A stretch of DNA of 28,537 nucleotides from AP-15 sp035509615 (lineage in GTDB: Bacteria; Pseudomonadota; Alphaproteobacteria; ATCC43930; CGMCC-115725), in the NCBI GenBank assembly GCA_035509615.1, contig DATJLK010000053.1, positions 1 through 28,537 on the forward strand. Reading direction: 5' to 3'. Below are positions 1 to 9,200 of the stretch, piece after piece; the stretch's first letter is position 1; each line of letters begins with the position of its first letter. Below the pieces are notes generated by a model. It was not told where the DNA came from. It did no database searches and saw only the letters and a list, made by a program, of their open reading frames with translations. A program made the position numbers and the translations under genes.

Positions 1-108
1 CGCGACGCATTCCTCAAAGGTGGTTTCGCCCCACACCTGGCCGAGCCCGCCGCCGCCCAAAGTCAGCGCCGATACCGGCCACAGTCTCCCCAAATGATGC
101 CGCTCCAT
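1..108 (-). CDS. Aldo/keto reductase, N-terminal fragment
   Basis: The minus strand reads an open frame from an ATG at 108 to the window edge, giving 36 residues. It begins MERHHLGRLWPVSALTLGGG and continues to WGETTFEECVA. The opening R-x-LG-x3-PVSALTLGGGGLG pattern is the first beta strand and turn of aldo/keto reductases, TIM-barrel NAD(P)H-dependent oxidoreductases. A GGAGG ribosome-binding site lies 6 bases before the ATG and supports this start. The catalytic Asp-Tyr-Lys-His residues would lie outside the window, so substrate and activity cannot be judged. The gene points away from tRNA-Val and has its own leader of about 130 bases. Confidence 0.75.
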   Translation of the reverse strand, partial: MERHHLGRLWPVSALTLGGGGLGQVWGETTFEECVA

Positions 109-172
109 GCCGATCCTCCATGAGGCCACCGAACCTTCACACCGATCCTACCGCCCGCCGCCGCAACTGCAT

Positions 173-202
173 CGGTCGTTGCCTTGACGGTCGTTGCCTT
201 GA
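173..202 (+). repeat. 15-bp perfect tandem duplication upstream of tRNA-Val
   Basis: The unit CGGTCGTTGCCTTGA occurs twice with no gap, at 173-187 and 188-202. Each copy carries a TTGAC core, so the -35 hexamer of the likely tRNA-Val promoter is present twice. Confidence 0.9.
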
Positions 203-228
203 CAGCCTTTGCCGGCACCCTCTAAATG
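199..228 (+). promoter_or_regulatory. Probable sigma-70 promoter of tRNA-Val
   Basis: A perfect -35 box TTGACA lies at 199-204. It is followed at 17-18 bases by a weak -10 (CTAAAT or TAAATG, 222-228). Transcription would start near 235, about 9 bases before the mature tRNA 5' end, a normal tRNA leader. An upstream TTGACG copy at 184-189 comes from the tandem duplication. The call rests on hexamer match and spacing only. Confidence 0.5.
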
Positions 229-243
229 CTCGCGCTTGGCGGC

Positions 244-318
244 GGGCGCGTAGCTCAGCGGGAGAGCACACCCTTCACACGGGTGGGGTCACAGGTTCAA
301 TCCCTGTCGCGCCCACCA
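244..318 (+). tRNA. tRNA-Val (anticodon CAC)
   Basis: A full cloverleaf can be drawn. Acceptor strands are GGGCGCG (244-250) and CGCGCCC (308-314). The D stem is GCTC/GAGC. The anticodon stem is CACCC/GGGTG around loop TTCACAC, putting anticodon CAC at 276-278. The T arm is ACAGG-TTCAATC-CCTGT. The discriminator is A and the CCA end is genome-encoded at 316-318. It reads the GTG valine codon, abundant in a GC-rich genome. No convincing U-rich terminator follows. Confidence 0.97.
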
Positions 319-522
319 GGCTTTTCAAAATATTTGGTGGCCCTTCGGAATGGGCCCCGGGTGCGAATGCGCATGAGCGCAACCCGCATCGGCATCGGGT
401 ACCAGCGGCAGCGTTTCCGCCGACGCGGCACCTTCTCAATCCGTCGATGTCGTCCAGCCGGACAACGTCACCTTCAGGCTAAGCTTTCTTCTATCGCGCT
501 GAACCCCTTATTCAGCCATTCC

Positions 523-1908
523 TTAACCAAAGCGCCGGGTGATATGGCCGTAGAGCGCCCGCATCGCGGTCGCCTCTGCACCCTCGGGGCGGCCGGGGCG
601 GCTCTGCGGGTTCCACGCCATCACATCGAGATGCGCCCATGGAATGCCGGGTTCGACAAATTCCTGCAGATAGAGTGCCGCGGTGATCGCCCCGGCATGC
701 GGCGATTCCGACACGTTGTTGAGGTCGGCGATCTTGCTGTCGATCATCTTGCGGTAGGGGCGCCATAACGGCATCCGCCACATCGGGTCTTCCTCGGCCG
801 CGGCGGCCTCGAGCAAGTCGGCGGCGAGCGCATCGTCATTGCAGAACAAGGCCGCGAGTTCAGGACCGAGCGCCACCCGCGCCGCCCCGGTCAGGGTCGC
901 CATATCGATCAGCAATTCGGGTTTCTCGGTGGAGGCTTCGGCGAGAGCGTCGCACAGAATGAGCCGTCCCTCGGCATCGGTGTTGCCGATCTCGACGGTC
1001 AGGCCCTTGCGCGTGCGTACGATGTCAAGCGGCCGCATGGCATTGCCAGACACCGAGTTCTCGACACAGGGCAATAGCACCCGCAATCGCACCGGCAAAT
1101 TCGCATCCATGATCGCCTGGCCGAGGCCGAGCACGATGGCTGCACCCGCCATGTCCTTTTTCATCAAGCGCATCCCCGAGGCGGTCTTGAGGTCGAGACC
1201 GCCGGTGTCAAAGCACACGCCCTTGCCGACCAGGGTCACCCTTGGCGCGGCCGGATCGCCCCAAACGATGTCGACCAGCCGCGGCGGGCGCGTGCTGGCG
1301 CGACCGACGGCATGGATCGTCGGGAAATTCGCGGCAAGGAGTTCGTCGCCGACAATCACCCGATGACAGGCGCCGGCTTTCTGGGCGACGCCGATCGCGG
1401 TCTGCGCGAGTTCCTCGGGACCGAGATCGCCGGCCGGCGTATTGGCGAGGTCGCGCGCCAGAAACACGGCACCGGCGAGACGCTCGACCTGCGCCCGATC
1501 GGCGCCGTCCGGCCAAACCAGCGCCGCGCCGATCGCCGGCCTGGCGTGGTAGCGGGTGAACCGATAGGTCGCGAGCGACCAGCCGAGCGCCAGGCGGGTC
1601 GGATCGGCGCCAGGCGGGGTCGGGTCGAGCCGATAGCTCGCTTCCGGCAAGGTGTCGGGCAGGCCGGCCAACGCCCACATCGTCGCACCCGCCTCCGGTG
1701 CATCGCCAAGCCCGACCAGGACCCGGCTCAGCCGGCCATGATCGCCCGGCAGCAGAGCAAGTTTCCCGGCATCGGCGGCAAAACCGGTCGACTGCACCCA
1801 GTGGCGCTCGCGTTCCGGTGCGGCTTCCAGCCATTTTCGGAACTGATCCTTGGTCAGTGCGGTAATTGGAACGGCACCGTCGGCATGCTCGATCAGGGAA
1901 AAGGCCAT
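523..1908 (-). CDS. M17-family leucyl aminopeptidase
   Basis: This 461-residue cytosolic metallo-aminopeptidase would remove N-terminal residues from peptides. The M17 metal ligands can be placed with the same spacing as in E. coli PepA: K229, D234, D252, and D311/E313 within the NTDAEGRL hallmark. R315 in the same motif is the family's conserved catalytic arginine. The N-terminal third is divergent, as usual in the family, and the catalytic domain runs from about 150 to the C-terminus. I chose the ATG at 1908 (MAFSLIEHAD); an upstream in-frame ATG at 1965 adds 19 residues that look non-native. The ribosome-binding site is weak (GAGACGAG). The gene is divergent from an S9 peptidase across 255 bp, so the two may share a control region. 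Family assignment is firm; PepA versus PepB type is not decided. Confidence 0.92.
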   Translation of the reverse strand: MAFSLIEHADGAVPITALTKDQFRKWLEAAPERERHWVQSTGFAADAGKLALLPGDHGRLSRVLVGLGDAPEAGATMWALAGLPDTLPEASYRLDPTPPGADPTRLALGWSLATYRFTRYHARPAIGAALVWPDGADRAQVERLAGAVFLARDLANTPAGDLGPEELAQTAIGVAQKAGACHRVIVGDELLAANFPTIHAVGRASTRPPRLVDIVWGDPAAPRVTLVGKGVCFDTGGLDLKTASGMRLMKKDMAGAAIVLGLGQAIMDANLPVRLRVLLPCVENSVSGNAMRPLDIVRTRKGLTVEIGNTDAEGRLILCDALAEASTEKPELLIDMATLTGAARVALGPELAALFCNDDALAADLLEAAAAEEDPMWRMPLWRPYRKMIDSKIADLNNVSESPHAGAITAALYLQEFVEPGIPWAHLDVMAWNPQSRPGRPEGAEATAMRALYGHITRRFG

Positions 1909-2163
1909 CACTCGTCTCGCTGGTGTTGTCACCCCACAGAATGGGACGGTTCGAGCGCCTTGCAAAGACCATGCGGATCAACGCCGGTCCGCCGGCTGCG
2001 GATCATCGATGCGGCTCCAGGCAACCGCGTCGCGTGACGATTGAGCCCAAGCCCGTGTGGCCGCAGTACCGATACGGCGAGTTGGCCGATTCCAGCCGGC
2101 CGACGGGCATGCTAAATGCCGATCGTCGCATCAATCCGATGCCATCGCCGTGCGGAGACTGCC

Positions 2164-4167
2164 ATGCCTGACAAAAAGCCGGCCGCTTTTGGTTCCTGGG
2201 CGTCGCCGATCACCTCCGAGATGATCGTCGCCTCGTCGATCGGGCTCGGCGAGATCACGATCGACGGCGCCGACCTCTATTGGCTCGAAACCCGCCCTCA
2301 GGAAGCCGGGCGCTCGGTGCTCGTCCGCCGCTCCGCCGACGGCCGGGTCTGCGATGTCACCCCGCCTGTGGCAGCGCGTCGAGAGACGACATTCAGCGTG
2401 CGCACCCGCGTCCATGAATATGGCGGCGGCGCCTATCTGGTGCATCAGGGGGCGGTCTATTTCAGCAACGACGCCGACCAGCGCCTCTATTGCCAGCATC
2501 CGGGTTCGGCACCGATGCCGATTACCGCGGACCCTGGCCCCAGCCGACCGCGCGGGTTGCGCTATGCCGATGGTGTGATCGACAGCGCCCGCGGCTGCGT
2601 GATTTGTGTGCACGAGGACCACACGACGGGCGCGCGCGAACCGATCAACACCCTGGTCACGATCCCCTGCGACGGTCGCTCGGCGCCGCGTGTGCTGCAA
2701 TCCGGCCGCGATTTCTATGCGGCGCCGCGGCTCAGCCCGGACGGCCGGCGGCTGGCCTGGCTCGAATGGGACCATCCGCTGATGCCGTGGATCGGCTGCG
2801 AATTGTGGGTCGGCGAGATCGGCGACGACGGCTCGGTCGGCAGCAAGCGCCGGGTCGCCGGCAGCGATGATGAATCGGTCTTTCAGCCCGAATGGTCGCC
2901 CGACGGCATCCTCTATTTCATCTCCGACCGCTCCCAGGACGGGGTCGACGGCCGGTGGTGGAATTTGTATCGGGTGCGCGGCGAGGCGCTAGCGCCGACA
3001 TCGCCCATCGCGGCGGTCTGGCCGCTCGCCGCCGAGTTCGGCCGGCCGCAGTGGAATTTTCGCATGTCGACCTACGCGTTCGATTCCGCGACAAGGCTCA
3101 TCTGCAGTTATATCGAGAACGGCATCCACCGGCTGGGCATGGTCGATCTTGAGACGCTCTCGACGGCCCCGCTGCCGACGCCCTATCAGGATATCGCTTC
3201 GATCCGCACCAGCCGCGGCCAAATCTATTTTCGCGGCGGTGCGCCGAGCGAGCCGCCGGCGATCGTCGAACTCGATCTCGCATCGGGCGGCACGAGCGCC
3301 GTGCGGCGCTCGACGACGCAGGATCTCGACGCCTATAGCGGCTATCTCTCGGCCGCCGAACCGGTGACCTTCGATACCGACGACGGCAGGCAGGCCTATG
3401 GCCTGTTCTATCCGCCGCTAAACGCGGATTTTACCGGGACCGAGGGCGAACTGCCGCCGCTCCTCGTGCATTGTCACGGCGGTCCGACCGCTGCCGCCTC
3501 GGCGACGCTGAGTTGGGGCACGCAATACTGGACGAGCCGCGGTTTTGCCGTGCTCGACGTCAATTACGGCGGCAGCACCGGATACGGCCGCGAATTCCGG
3601 CTGCAGCTGCAAGGGAAATGGGGGATCGTCGATGTCGCCGATTGCGTCAACGGCGCGCGCCATCTCGCCGAGACTAAGGGTGCCGTCGATCGCCGGCGGT
3701 GGGCGATCAGCGGCGGCAGCGCCGGCGGCTACACGACGCTCGCGGTGCTGACCTTCCGCAATGAATTCAGGACCGGGGCGAGCTATTTTGGCGTCAGCGA
3801 CCTCGAAGCCCTGGCCAAGGACACGCACAAATTCGAAAGCCGCTATCTCGACGGTTTGATCGGCCCCTATCCCGAGCGGCGCGACCTTTATGTCGCCCGC
3901 TCGCCGGTCCACAGCGCGCAGTTGTTGTCGGTGCCGGTCGCCTTTTTCCAGGGGGCGGAAGACCGGGTCGTCCCGCCGCAGCAAGCCGAGATCATGGTCG
4001 AGGCGCTGCGCCGGCGCGGGATCCCGTCGCTCTACCTGTTGTTCGACGGCGAACAGCACGGCTTTCGCCGCGCCGACAATATCAAGCGCGCGCTCGACGC
4101 CGAGCTTTATTTTTATGCGACTTTTTTAACCGGCCAGCGCCTGGAATTCAGCGCTGCCGGTGGCTGA
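2164..4167 (+). CDS. S9-family prolyl oligopeptidase / acylaminoacyl-peptidase
   Basis: This is a 667-residue serine peptidase. The N-terminal part (about 1-410) has the repetitive WSPDG / SPDGRRLAW blades of a beta-propeller. The C-terminal part (about 410-660) is an alpha/beta hydrolase. The catalytic triad is visible: S519 in GGSAGGY, D600 in EDRVVPP and H632 in EQHGF. An HCHGGP-type oxyanion segment appears as LLVHCHGGPTAA. The start at 2164 is supported by GGAGA six bases upstream; an in-frame ATG at 2116 has no such site. No signal peptide is seen, so it is probably cytosolic, cleaving short peptides or acyl-amino acids. It diverges from the M17 aminopeptidase, and together they suggest a peptide-turnover pair. 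Exact specificity (dipeptidyl versus acylaminoacyl) cannot be told. Confidence 0.93.
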   Translation: MPDKKPAAFGSWASPITSEMIVASSIGLGEITIDGADLYWLETRPQEAGRSVLVRRSADGRVCDVTPPVAARRETTFSVRTRVHEYGGGAYLVHQGAVYFSNDADQRLYCQHPGSAPMPITADPGPSRPRGLRYADGVIDSARGCVICVHEDHTTGAREPINTLVTIPCDGRSAPRVLQSGRDFYAAPRLSPDGRRLAWLEWDHPLMPWIGCELWVGEIGDDGSVGSKRRVAGSDDESVFQPEWSPDGILYFISDRSQDGVDGRWWNLYRVRGEALAPTSPIAAVWPLAAEFGRPQWNFRMSTYAFDSATRLICSYIENGIHRLGMVDLETLSTAPLPTPYQDIASIRTSRGQIYFRGGAPSEPPAIVELDLASGGTSAVRRSTTQDLDAYSGYLSAAEPVTFDTDDGRQAYGLFYPPLNADFTGTEGELPPLLVHCHGGPTAAASATLSWGTQYWTSRGFAVLDVNYGGSTGYGREFRLQLQGKWGIVDVADCVNGARHLAETKGAVDRRRWAISGGSAGGYTTLAVLTFRNEFRTGASYFGVSDLEALAKDTHKFESRYLDGLIGPYPERRDLYVARSPVHSAQLLSVPVAFFQGAEDRVVPPQQAEIMVEALRRRGIPSLYLLFDGEQHGFRRADNIKRALDAELYFYATFLTGQRLEFSAAGG

Positions 4168-4263
4168 GCAGCGTGCACGGCGAGCGGCAACGCAACCCGT
4201 TTGTGATCTCGGGTGACTGATTTCCTCCCACCCTTAATTCGGTGACCACTTGGTACCGGCGAA

Positions 4264-4345
4264 CCCTCACCTCCATTCTGGCGCTCGGCATCTCTCCGGC
4301 AAGGGTGGAGGGAGGGCCCCGCCGGTCGGGCTCGGTGGGTGAGGG
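4264..4345. repeat. Degenerate intergenic palindrome
   Basis: Between the S9 peptidase and the GST gene, CCCTCACC (4264-4271) is the reverse complement of GGTGAGGG (4338-4345). The interior is purine/pyrimidine-biased and contains CTCTCC and GGTGGAGG. This resembles worn copies of ccctcacc...ctctcc intergenic repeats common in alphaproteobacteria. The arms are short and it could be chance. Confidence 0.25.
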
Positions 4346-4398
4346 CATATGCCGGCTCATCCGTAGGATTTTAACCGCTAAAGCGAGTGATTGGTCGG

Positions 4399-5121
4399 TT
4401 ACGCCGGCGCCGGGATTGCGCGCTGGTTGTACATGATCTTGCGCATCCGTTCGCGCTCCGCCGCCGTCAGGCTTGCCGGGTCGACCCGCAGATTGTTGCC
4501 GGTCTCCATGCCGCGCTTGACCGCCGGGCGATTGCCGACCTCCTCATACCAGCGCTTGAAATATTTGAACTCGTTGAGGTCCTGGCCCTGGGCTTCCCAG
4601 CTGGCGGTCCACGGATAGGAGATCATGTCGGCGATCGTGTAGTCGTCGCCGGCCAGATAGCGACGGTCATAGAGCCGGTTGTTCATGACGCCGTAGAGCC
4701 GGTTGGCCTCGTCGGTAAACCGGCGGATGGCATAGGTGAGATCGCCGGCCTCCGGACCGGCGCGGCGGAAATGACCGCATTCGCCGAGCTTTGGACCCTG
4801 ATTGGCCATCTGCCAGATCACCCACTGGGTGACTTCGTATTTGCCGCGCACATCCTGCGGGAAAAAGCGGCCTTCCTTTTCCGCCAGATACATCATGATG
4901 GCACCCGATTCGAAAACGCTGATCGGCGCTCCGCCGCCCTTGGGCTCGTGGTCGACCAGCACCGGCATGCGGTGGTTCGGGTTGATCTTGAGGAATTCGG
5001 GCTTGAACTGATCGCCGCGCCCGATATTGCACGGCACGAGGTTGTACGGGAGCCCCAACTCCTCGAGCAGGATTGTGACCTTCTTGCCATTTGGCGTCGG
5101 CCAAAAATGCAGGTCGAGCAT
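4399..5121 (-). CDS. yfcG: YfcG-like glutathione S-transferase / disulfide-bond reductase
   Basis: This 240-residue protein has a thioredoxin-fold N-terminal domain (about 1-90) and an all-helical C-terminal domain. It matches the E. coli YfcG/YghU (nu-class, Ure2p-like) group closely. The N-terminal T9-P10-N11-G motif, which binds glutathione in YfcG in place of the usual Tyr/Ser/Cys, is present. So are the FESGAIMMYLAEK glutathione-binding segment (E and S contact the gamma-glutamyl group) and a GPKLGE stretch aligning with GPMLGQ of YfcG. Members reduce disulfides using two glutathiones. The ATG at 5121 is preceded by AGAAAGGA with an 8-base gap. Two more minus-strand small genes lie upstream, but gaps of 140-190 bp argue against a tight operon. 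Confidence 0.9.
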   Translation of the reverse strand: MLDLHFWPTPNGKKVTILLEELGLPYNLVPCNIGRGDQFKPEFLKINPNHRMPVLVDHEPKGGGAPISVFESGAIMMYLAEKEGRFFPQDVRGKYEVTQWVIWQMANQGPKLGECGHFRRAGPEAGDLTYAIRRFTDEANRLYGVMNNRLYDRRYLAGDDYTIADMISYPWTASWEAQGQDLNEFKYFKRWYEEVGNRPAVKRGMETGNNLRVDPASLTAAERERMRKIMYNQRAIPAPA

Positions 5122-5311
5122 TGCTGCGTCCTTTCTGGTCGGTCATCGCAAAACTGCCGGCTGCCGCCGGCCGGGCCCCCCGCAAGCGGGCGGACCATAG
5201 CGGCTCGCGCGGCCGCTGTCATCGCGGCGGGTCCACCGGGTGCAGGACAGGACAGGCAGCATTCCAACAGCCTCTCAGCGACCGATCAAAGGCCGCGGGT
5301 CGACCTGTGCT

Positions 5312-5653
5312 CTACAGATCGGTTTCCGTCGACTGCCCCGGGAACAATGTCGCCCGGCTCCATTCCGACCAGTCGCCGGGAACCGGGTTGTTCGGGTCGC
5401 GGTCGTGCCGCCAGCAAATGGTCTCGGCATTTGGCGCCACGACCTTGTGCGACTGACCCTTGGTCATCACAAAATCCCGGGTCGCGACATAGCCGTTCGC
5501 GCGCTCACTGCAGTCCTCGCTCCGGGTGATCACCGCCTGGACATTGACCCGGTCCCAGGTCGGATTGTCGAGGATCAACGTCGCCGAATGATCAGATCCC
5601 GACGAACAGCCCGAGACGATCAGCAACGCCGCAATCACGATCCGATACCGCAT
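5312..5653 (-). CDS. Small predicted lipoprotein, function unknown
   Basis: This 113-residue protein begins MRYRIVIAALLIVSGC, a short signal peptide ending in a lipobox (I-V-S-G-C) with the modifiable cysteine at residue 16. A serine at +2 would favour the outer membrane if Lol sorting follows the E. coli rule. The mature part has no further membrane segment. It contains two cysteines (SEDCSE and ETICWRH) that could form a periplasmic disulfide, and tryptophan-rich W-S-E-W. I do not recognise the family. It lies between a glutathione transferase and a DUF4242 gene on the same strand, with loose spacing. The reading frame is intact and the signal is convincing, so it is probably real. Confidence 0.72.
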   Translation of the reverse strand: MRYRIVIAALLIVSGCSSGSDHSATLILDNPTWDRVNVQAVITRSEDCSERANGYVATRDFVMTKGQSHKVVAPNAETICWRHDRDPNNPVPGDWSEWSRATLFPGQSTETDL

Positions 5654-5794
5654 GAGCCCGTCCCTCTCCCGGTGCGGCGAGGAAATAGAGGTGCGGGCCG
5701 TCCCCTCGCAAGCGCGAATCTGCCGGATGTCGATCAGCCGGTCCGCGTCTGCCCGGCGCCATCGATCAGGTCATGCCGGTGGGGCGCAAAGAGG

Positions 5795-6103
5795 TCAGCC
5801 AGGCGGCCGCGGGCCGTCGCCGCCGAGCCCGTGCAGTGGTGCGATCAACGCTGCATAAGGGCCGAGTTCGGTTCCGACCTCGACAATCGTGTCGGCCGGG
5901 ACGCCGAGCCGCTTGGCCGCGGCACGGATCGCCTCGGGGTTTGGCGCCTCATAAAGGCAATAGGTCTTGCGCTTGTCGGCGCTCAGAAACGAAAACAGCC
6001 ACTGGATCCCGATCTCGTCGTTGACCTCCTTGATGGCGGCCATCGTTTCGGGGTCGCTCTGCACAACCTCAGCAAAATTTCGTTCGATCAGAAACAGCGG
6101 CAT
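5795..6103 (-). CDS. DUF4242 family small protein
   Basis: This 102-residue protein starts MPLFLIERNF and carries the WLFSFLSADKRKTYCLYEAP segment typical of DUF4242. That is a ferredoxin-like fold whose characterised Streptomyces member (SCO4226) binds nickel. The start is well supported by AGGGAGCAGG just upstream. The last residues (GGDGPRPPG) are a low-complexity tail. It precedes the cyclase/LuxR gene divergently, with 119 bp between starts, so the two may share a control region. Metal binding is inferred from the family only. Confidence 0.8.
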   Translation of the reverse strand: MPLFLIERNFAEVVQSDPETMAAIKEVNDEIGIQWLFSFLSADKRKTYCLYEAPNPEAIRAAAKRLGVPADTIVEVGTELGPYAALIAPLHGLGGDGPRPPG

Positions 6104-6222
6104 CGCCTGCTCCCTGTCGGCTTACCGTCATCGGAACAACATCCAACAAAGCGGTTCCGCTGGCAAGACCGCATGCCTATGATGACTTACGCGCAACTGA
6201 ATGCCGCGGGCCACCGCCGAAA

Positions 6223-9200
6223 ATGTCCGCTACCCGCCGCCTCGCCGCGATCCTCGCCGCCGATGTCGTCGGCTATTCGCGGCTGATGGGCGCCGATGAG
6301 GAAGGTACGCTCGCGGCGCTGAAGACGCTCCGGCGTGAACTCGCCGAGCCTAAGGTCGTCACGCATCGCGGCCGCATCGTCAAGACCACCGGCGACGGCC
6401 TTCTCGTCGAATTTCAAAGCGTCGTCGACGCGGTGCGTTGCGCTGTCGAGCTGCAGCAGGCGATGGCCGCGGACAACGCCGACAGGCCGGCCGAAAAGCG
6501 GATCGAGCTGCGCATCGGCATCAATCTCGGCGATGTGATCCTCGACGACGGCGACATCTACGGCGACGGCGTCAACATCGCCGCCCGGCTCGAAGCCCTG
6601 GCGCCACCGGGCGACATCTGCGTCAGCCGGGTGGTGCGCGAACAGGTCCGCGACCGGCTCGATTTGAGCTTCGAAGATTGCGGCGAGCAGCAAGTCAAGA
6701 ACATCGCCCGGCCGGTGCATGTCTTCCGCATCCGGATCGCTAGCCATGCGGCACCGCCGACCGGCCGCGCGCGCTCGGCCGGGGCCGGAGCGCGCCACCT
6801 GGCAGCGGCCGCATTGGCCTCGGCGGAAGCCTTTTTTGTCGGGCGTCAGCGCGAACTCGACGCGTTGCGCGGGGCCTTTGATGAAGCCTGCGCCGGGCGT
6901 GGGCGCATCGTTATGCTCGCCGGCGAGCCCGGGATCGGCAAGACCCGCACCGCCCAGGAACTCGCGGTCCACGCCGCGGCGCGCGACGCAGTGGTGCTCT
7001 GGGGTCGGTGCAACGAAGAGGCGGGCGCGCCGCCCTACTGGCCCTGGGTCCAGATCCTCGGCGCAGCGCTGCGCGACCTCGATCCCGATCTGCTCGCCGG
7101 CCTCGGTGCGGTCGCCGGCGACATCGCCGACATCGTGCCGGAGATCCGCGAGTTGCTGCCCGGAGTGGAGTCGTCGGCCCGGATCGGTGATCCGTCCGAG
7201 GCCCGCTTTCGCATGTTCGAATCGATCCGGCAGCTGCTGGAGAGCCTGAGCCGGCGCCGGGCCTTGCTGCTGGTGCTCGACGATGTGCATTGGGCCGATG
7301 CGCCATCGCTGCGCCTCTTGGAATTTCTCGCCCCTGAACTCGGCGGCGAGCGGCTGCTGCTGGTCGGGACCTATCGCGCGACCGAATTGTCGCGCCAGCA
7401 CCCGCTGTCGAATGCGCTGGGTGGTCTGGCGCGCACACCACATTTCACCCGGATCAATCTCGTCGGACTCAGCGCCGAGGAGGTCCAGGCCTTTATCGCC
7501 GATGCCGGGACGGCGGCCCCGTCTGGGCTGGCCCAGACGTTGCACGGTCAGACCGAGGGCAATCCGCTGTTCCTGCGCGAGATCGTGCGCTTTCTCGAGC
7601 AGCGCAGCGCTCGCCGCCCGGCGGACGGCGCCTTGCCGTCGGCGATCCGCATTCCCGAAGGGGTGACCGAAGTGATCGGCCGCCGCCTCAATCTGCTCTC
7701 GGCCGGAACCAACGAAGTCCTGGCGCTCGCTTCGGTGATCGGCCGCGACTTCAACGGCGAGGTGTTGACGCGCGCTGCCGCGCCTCTGGACGAGGACGCG
7801 CTACTCGAAGCCCTCGACGAAGCGGTGGCGGCGCATGTTCTCGACGAGACGGCGCCCGAGCAATACCGATTCACCCACAATCTGATCCGCATGACCCTCT
7901 ACGATGAATTGCGGATCGCCCGGCGGCGGCAATATCACCGCGCTGTCGGCAACGCGATCGAAGCACTCTACCGCACCAACCTCGATCCGCATCTGCCCGA
8001 GCTGGCGCGCCATTTCCAGGCCGCCGGCGGCGACGCCGAAAGCGAGCGGGCGATCGACTATGCGGTGCGCGCCGGACGCCGCGCCGACGCGTTGCTGGCC
8101 TTCGAGGATGCGGCGCAATTTTTCGAAACGGCGCTCGATGCCGAGGAACGGCGCGGTGCCGGCGACCGCGAGGCGCGCTGCCGGCTGCTGTTCGAGCTGG
8201 GCGAGGCGCTGCGCAAATCGGGCGATCTGCCGCGGGCGCGGGCGACATTACTCGATGCGGCGGAAACCGCGCACACGCTCGGCCTTGTCGATGTCATGGT
8301 GCGCGCGGCGGTCGCTTATGAGGCGGCGATGTGGCGCTATTCCTACGCCACCGACCGGCCGTTGCCGCGGCGGCTGCTGGAGCGGGTATTGCGCGCGCTG
8401 CCGCTGACCGAGGACGCGATGCGGGTGCAGGTCGAGGGGGCGCTAGCCCGGGCATTGCTTCATTCCGGCGCGGAGGCGGAGGCGAGAGCGCAGGGTGCCC
8501 GCGCGGTGGCGCTGGCCCGCCGGCTTGGCGATCCGGCGATCCTGGCAACCGCTCTTTCCTACTATCAATCCGACTTTGTGTGGGGTCCCGACCGGATCGA
8601 GGAAGCCCTCGATATCGCCAATGAAACATTGGCGGCGGCGAATGCCTGCGGCAACCTCGAGATTGTCGCCAACGCCCACGCCTTGCGCTTCCAGTTCGAG
8701 CTGCGGCTCGGCAACATCGCCGCCGCCGATGCCGAGGTCGAGGCGTTGCGTCGGCTCGACCGGCGCATCCGCCAGCCGACCTACACGAACGGGTTGCTCG
8801 CTCTCGATGCGACGCTTGCCATACTACGCGGCCGTCTCGACCAGGCCGAGCGCAACTATCGCGAGGTCGCGGCGGCGCTGCGCCGCAGCGCCACCGGGCA
8901 GGCGGACCAGCTCGGCATCCAGATGTTCATGCTGCGTCGCGAGCAAGGGCGGCTCGCGGAATTGGGGCCGCTCGTCGCGCAGTTTGTTCGCGACAACCCG
9001 GCTGCTGCCATCTGGCGGCCCGGCCTTGCTGCGCTCTATCTGGAGATCGGCCGGACCGAGGAGGCGCGCCGCGCGTTCGAGGAATTGGCCGCCGGCGATT
9101 TCACGGGCCTGCCGCATGACGGGCGTTGGCTCTTTTGCATGGTCTATCTGAGCGAGGTCTGCGCAGAACTCGGCGATGCCGCGCGGGCGGCAATCCTTTA

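Noticed and set aside
339..356. GGCCC / GGGCC hairpin just after tRNA-Val as a terminator
   Set aside because: Only five pairs and no following T-run; insufficient to call.
6133..6156. GGAAC upstream of the cyclase gene as an ECF-sigma promoter
   Set aside because: The following CGGTT lies at 14 bases, not 16-17, so spacing does not fit; GGAAC/GTTCC may be a chance dyad.
6187..7545. 452-codon minus-strand open frame opposite the cyclase gene
   Set aside because: It is a GC-rich shadow: no recognisable domains and no ribosome-binding site, while the plus strand encodes an unmistakable cyclase/ATPase.
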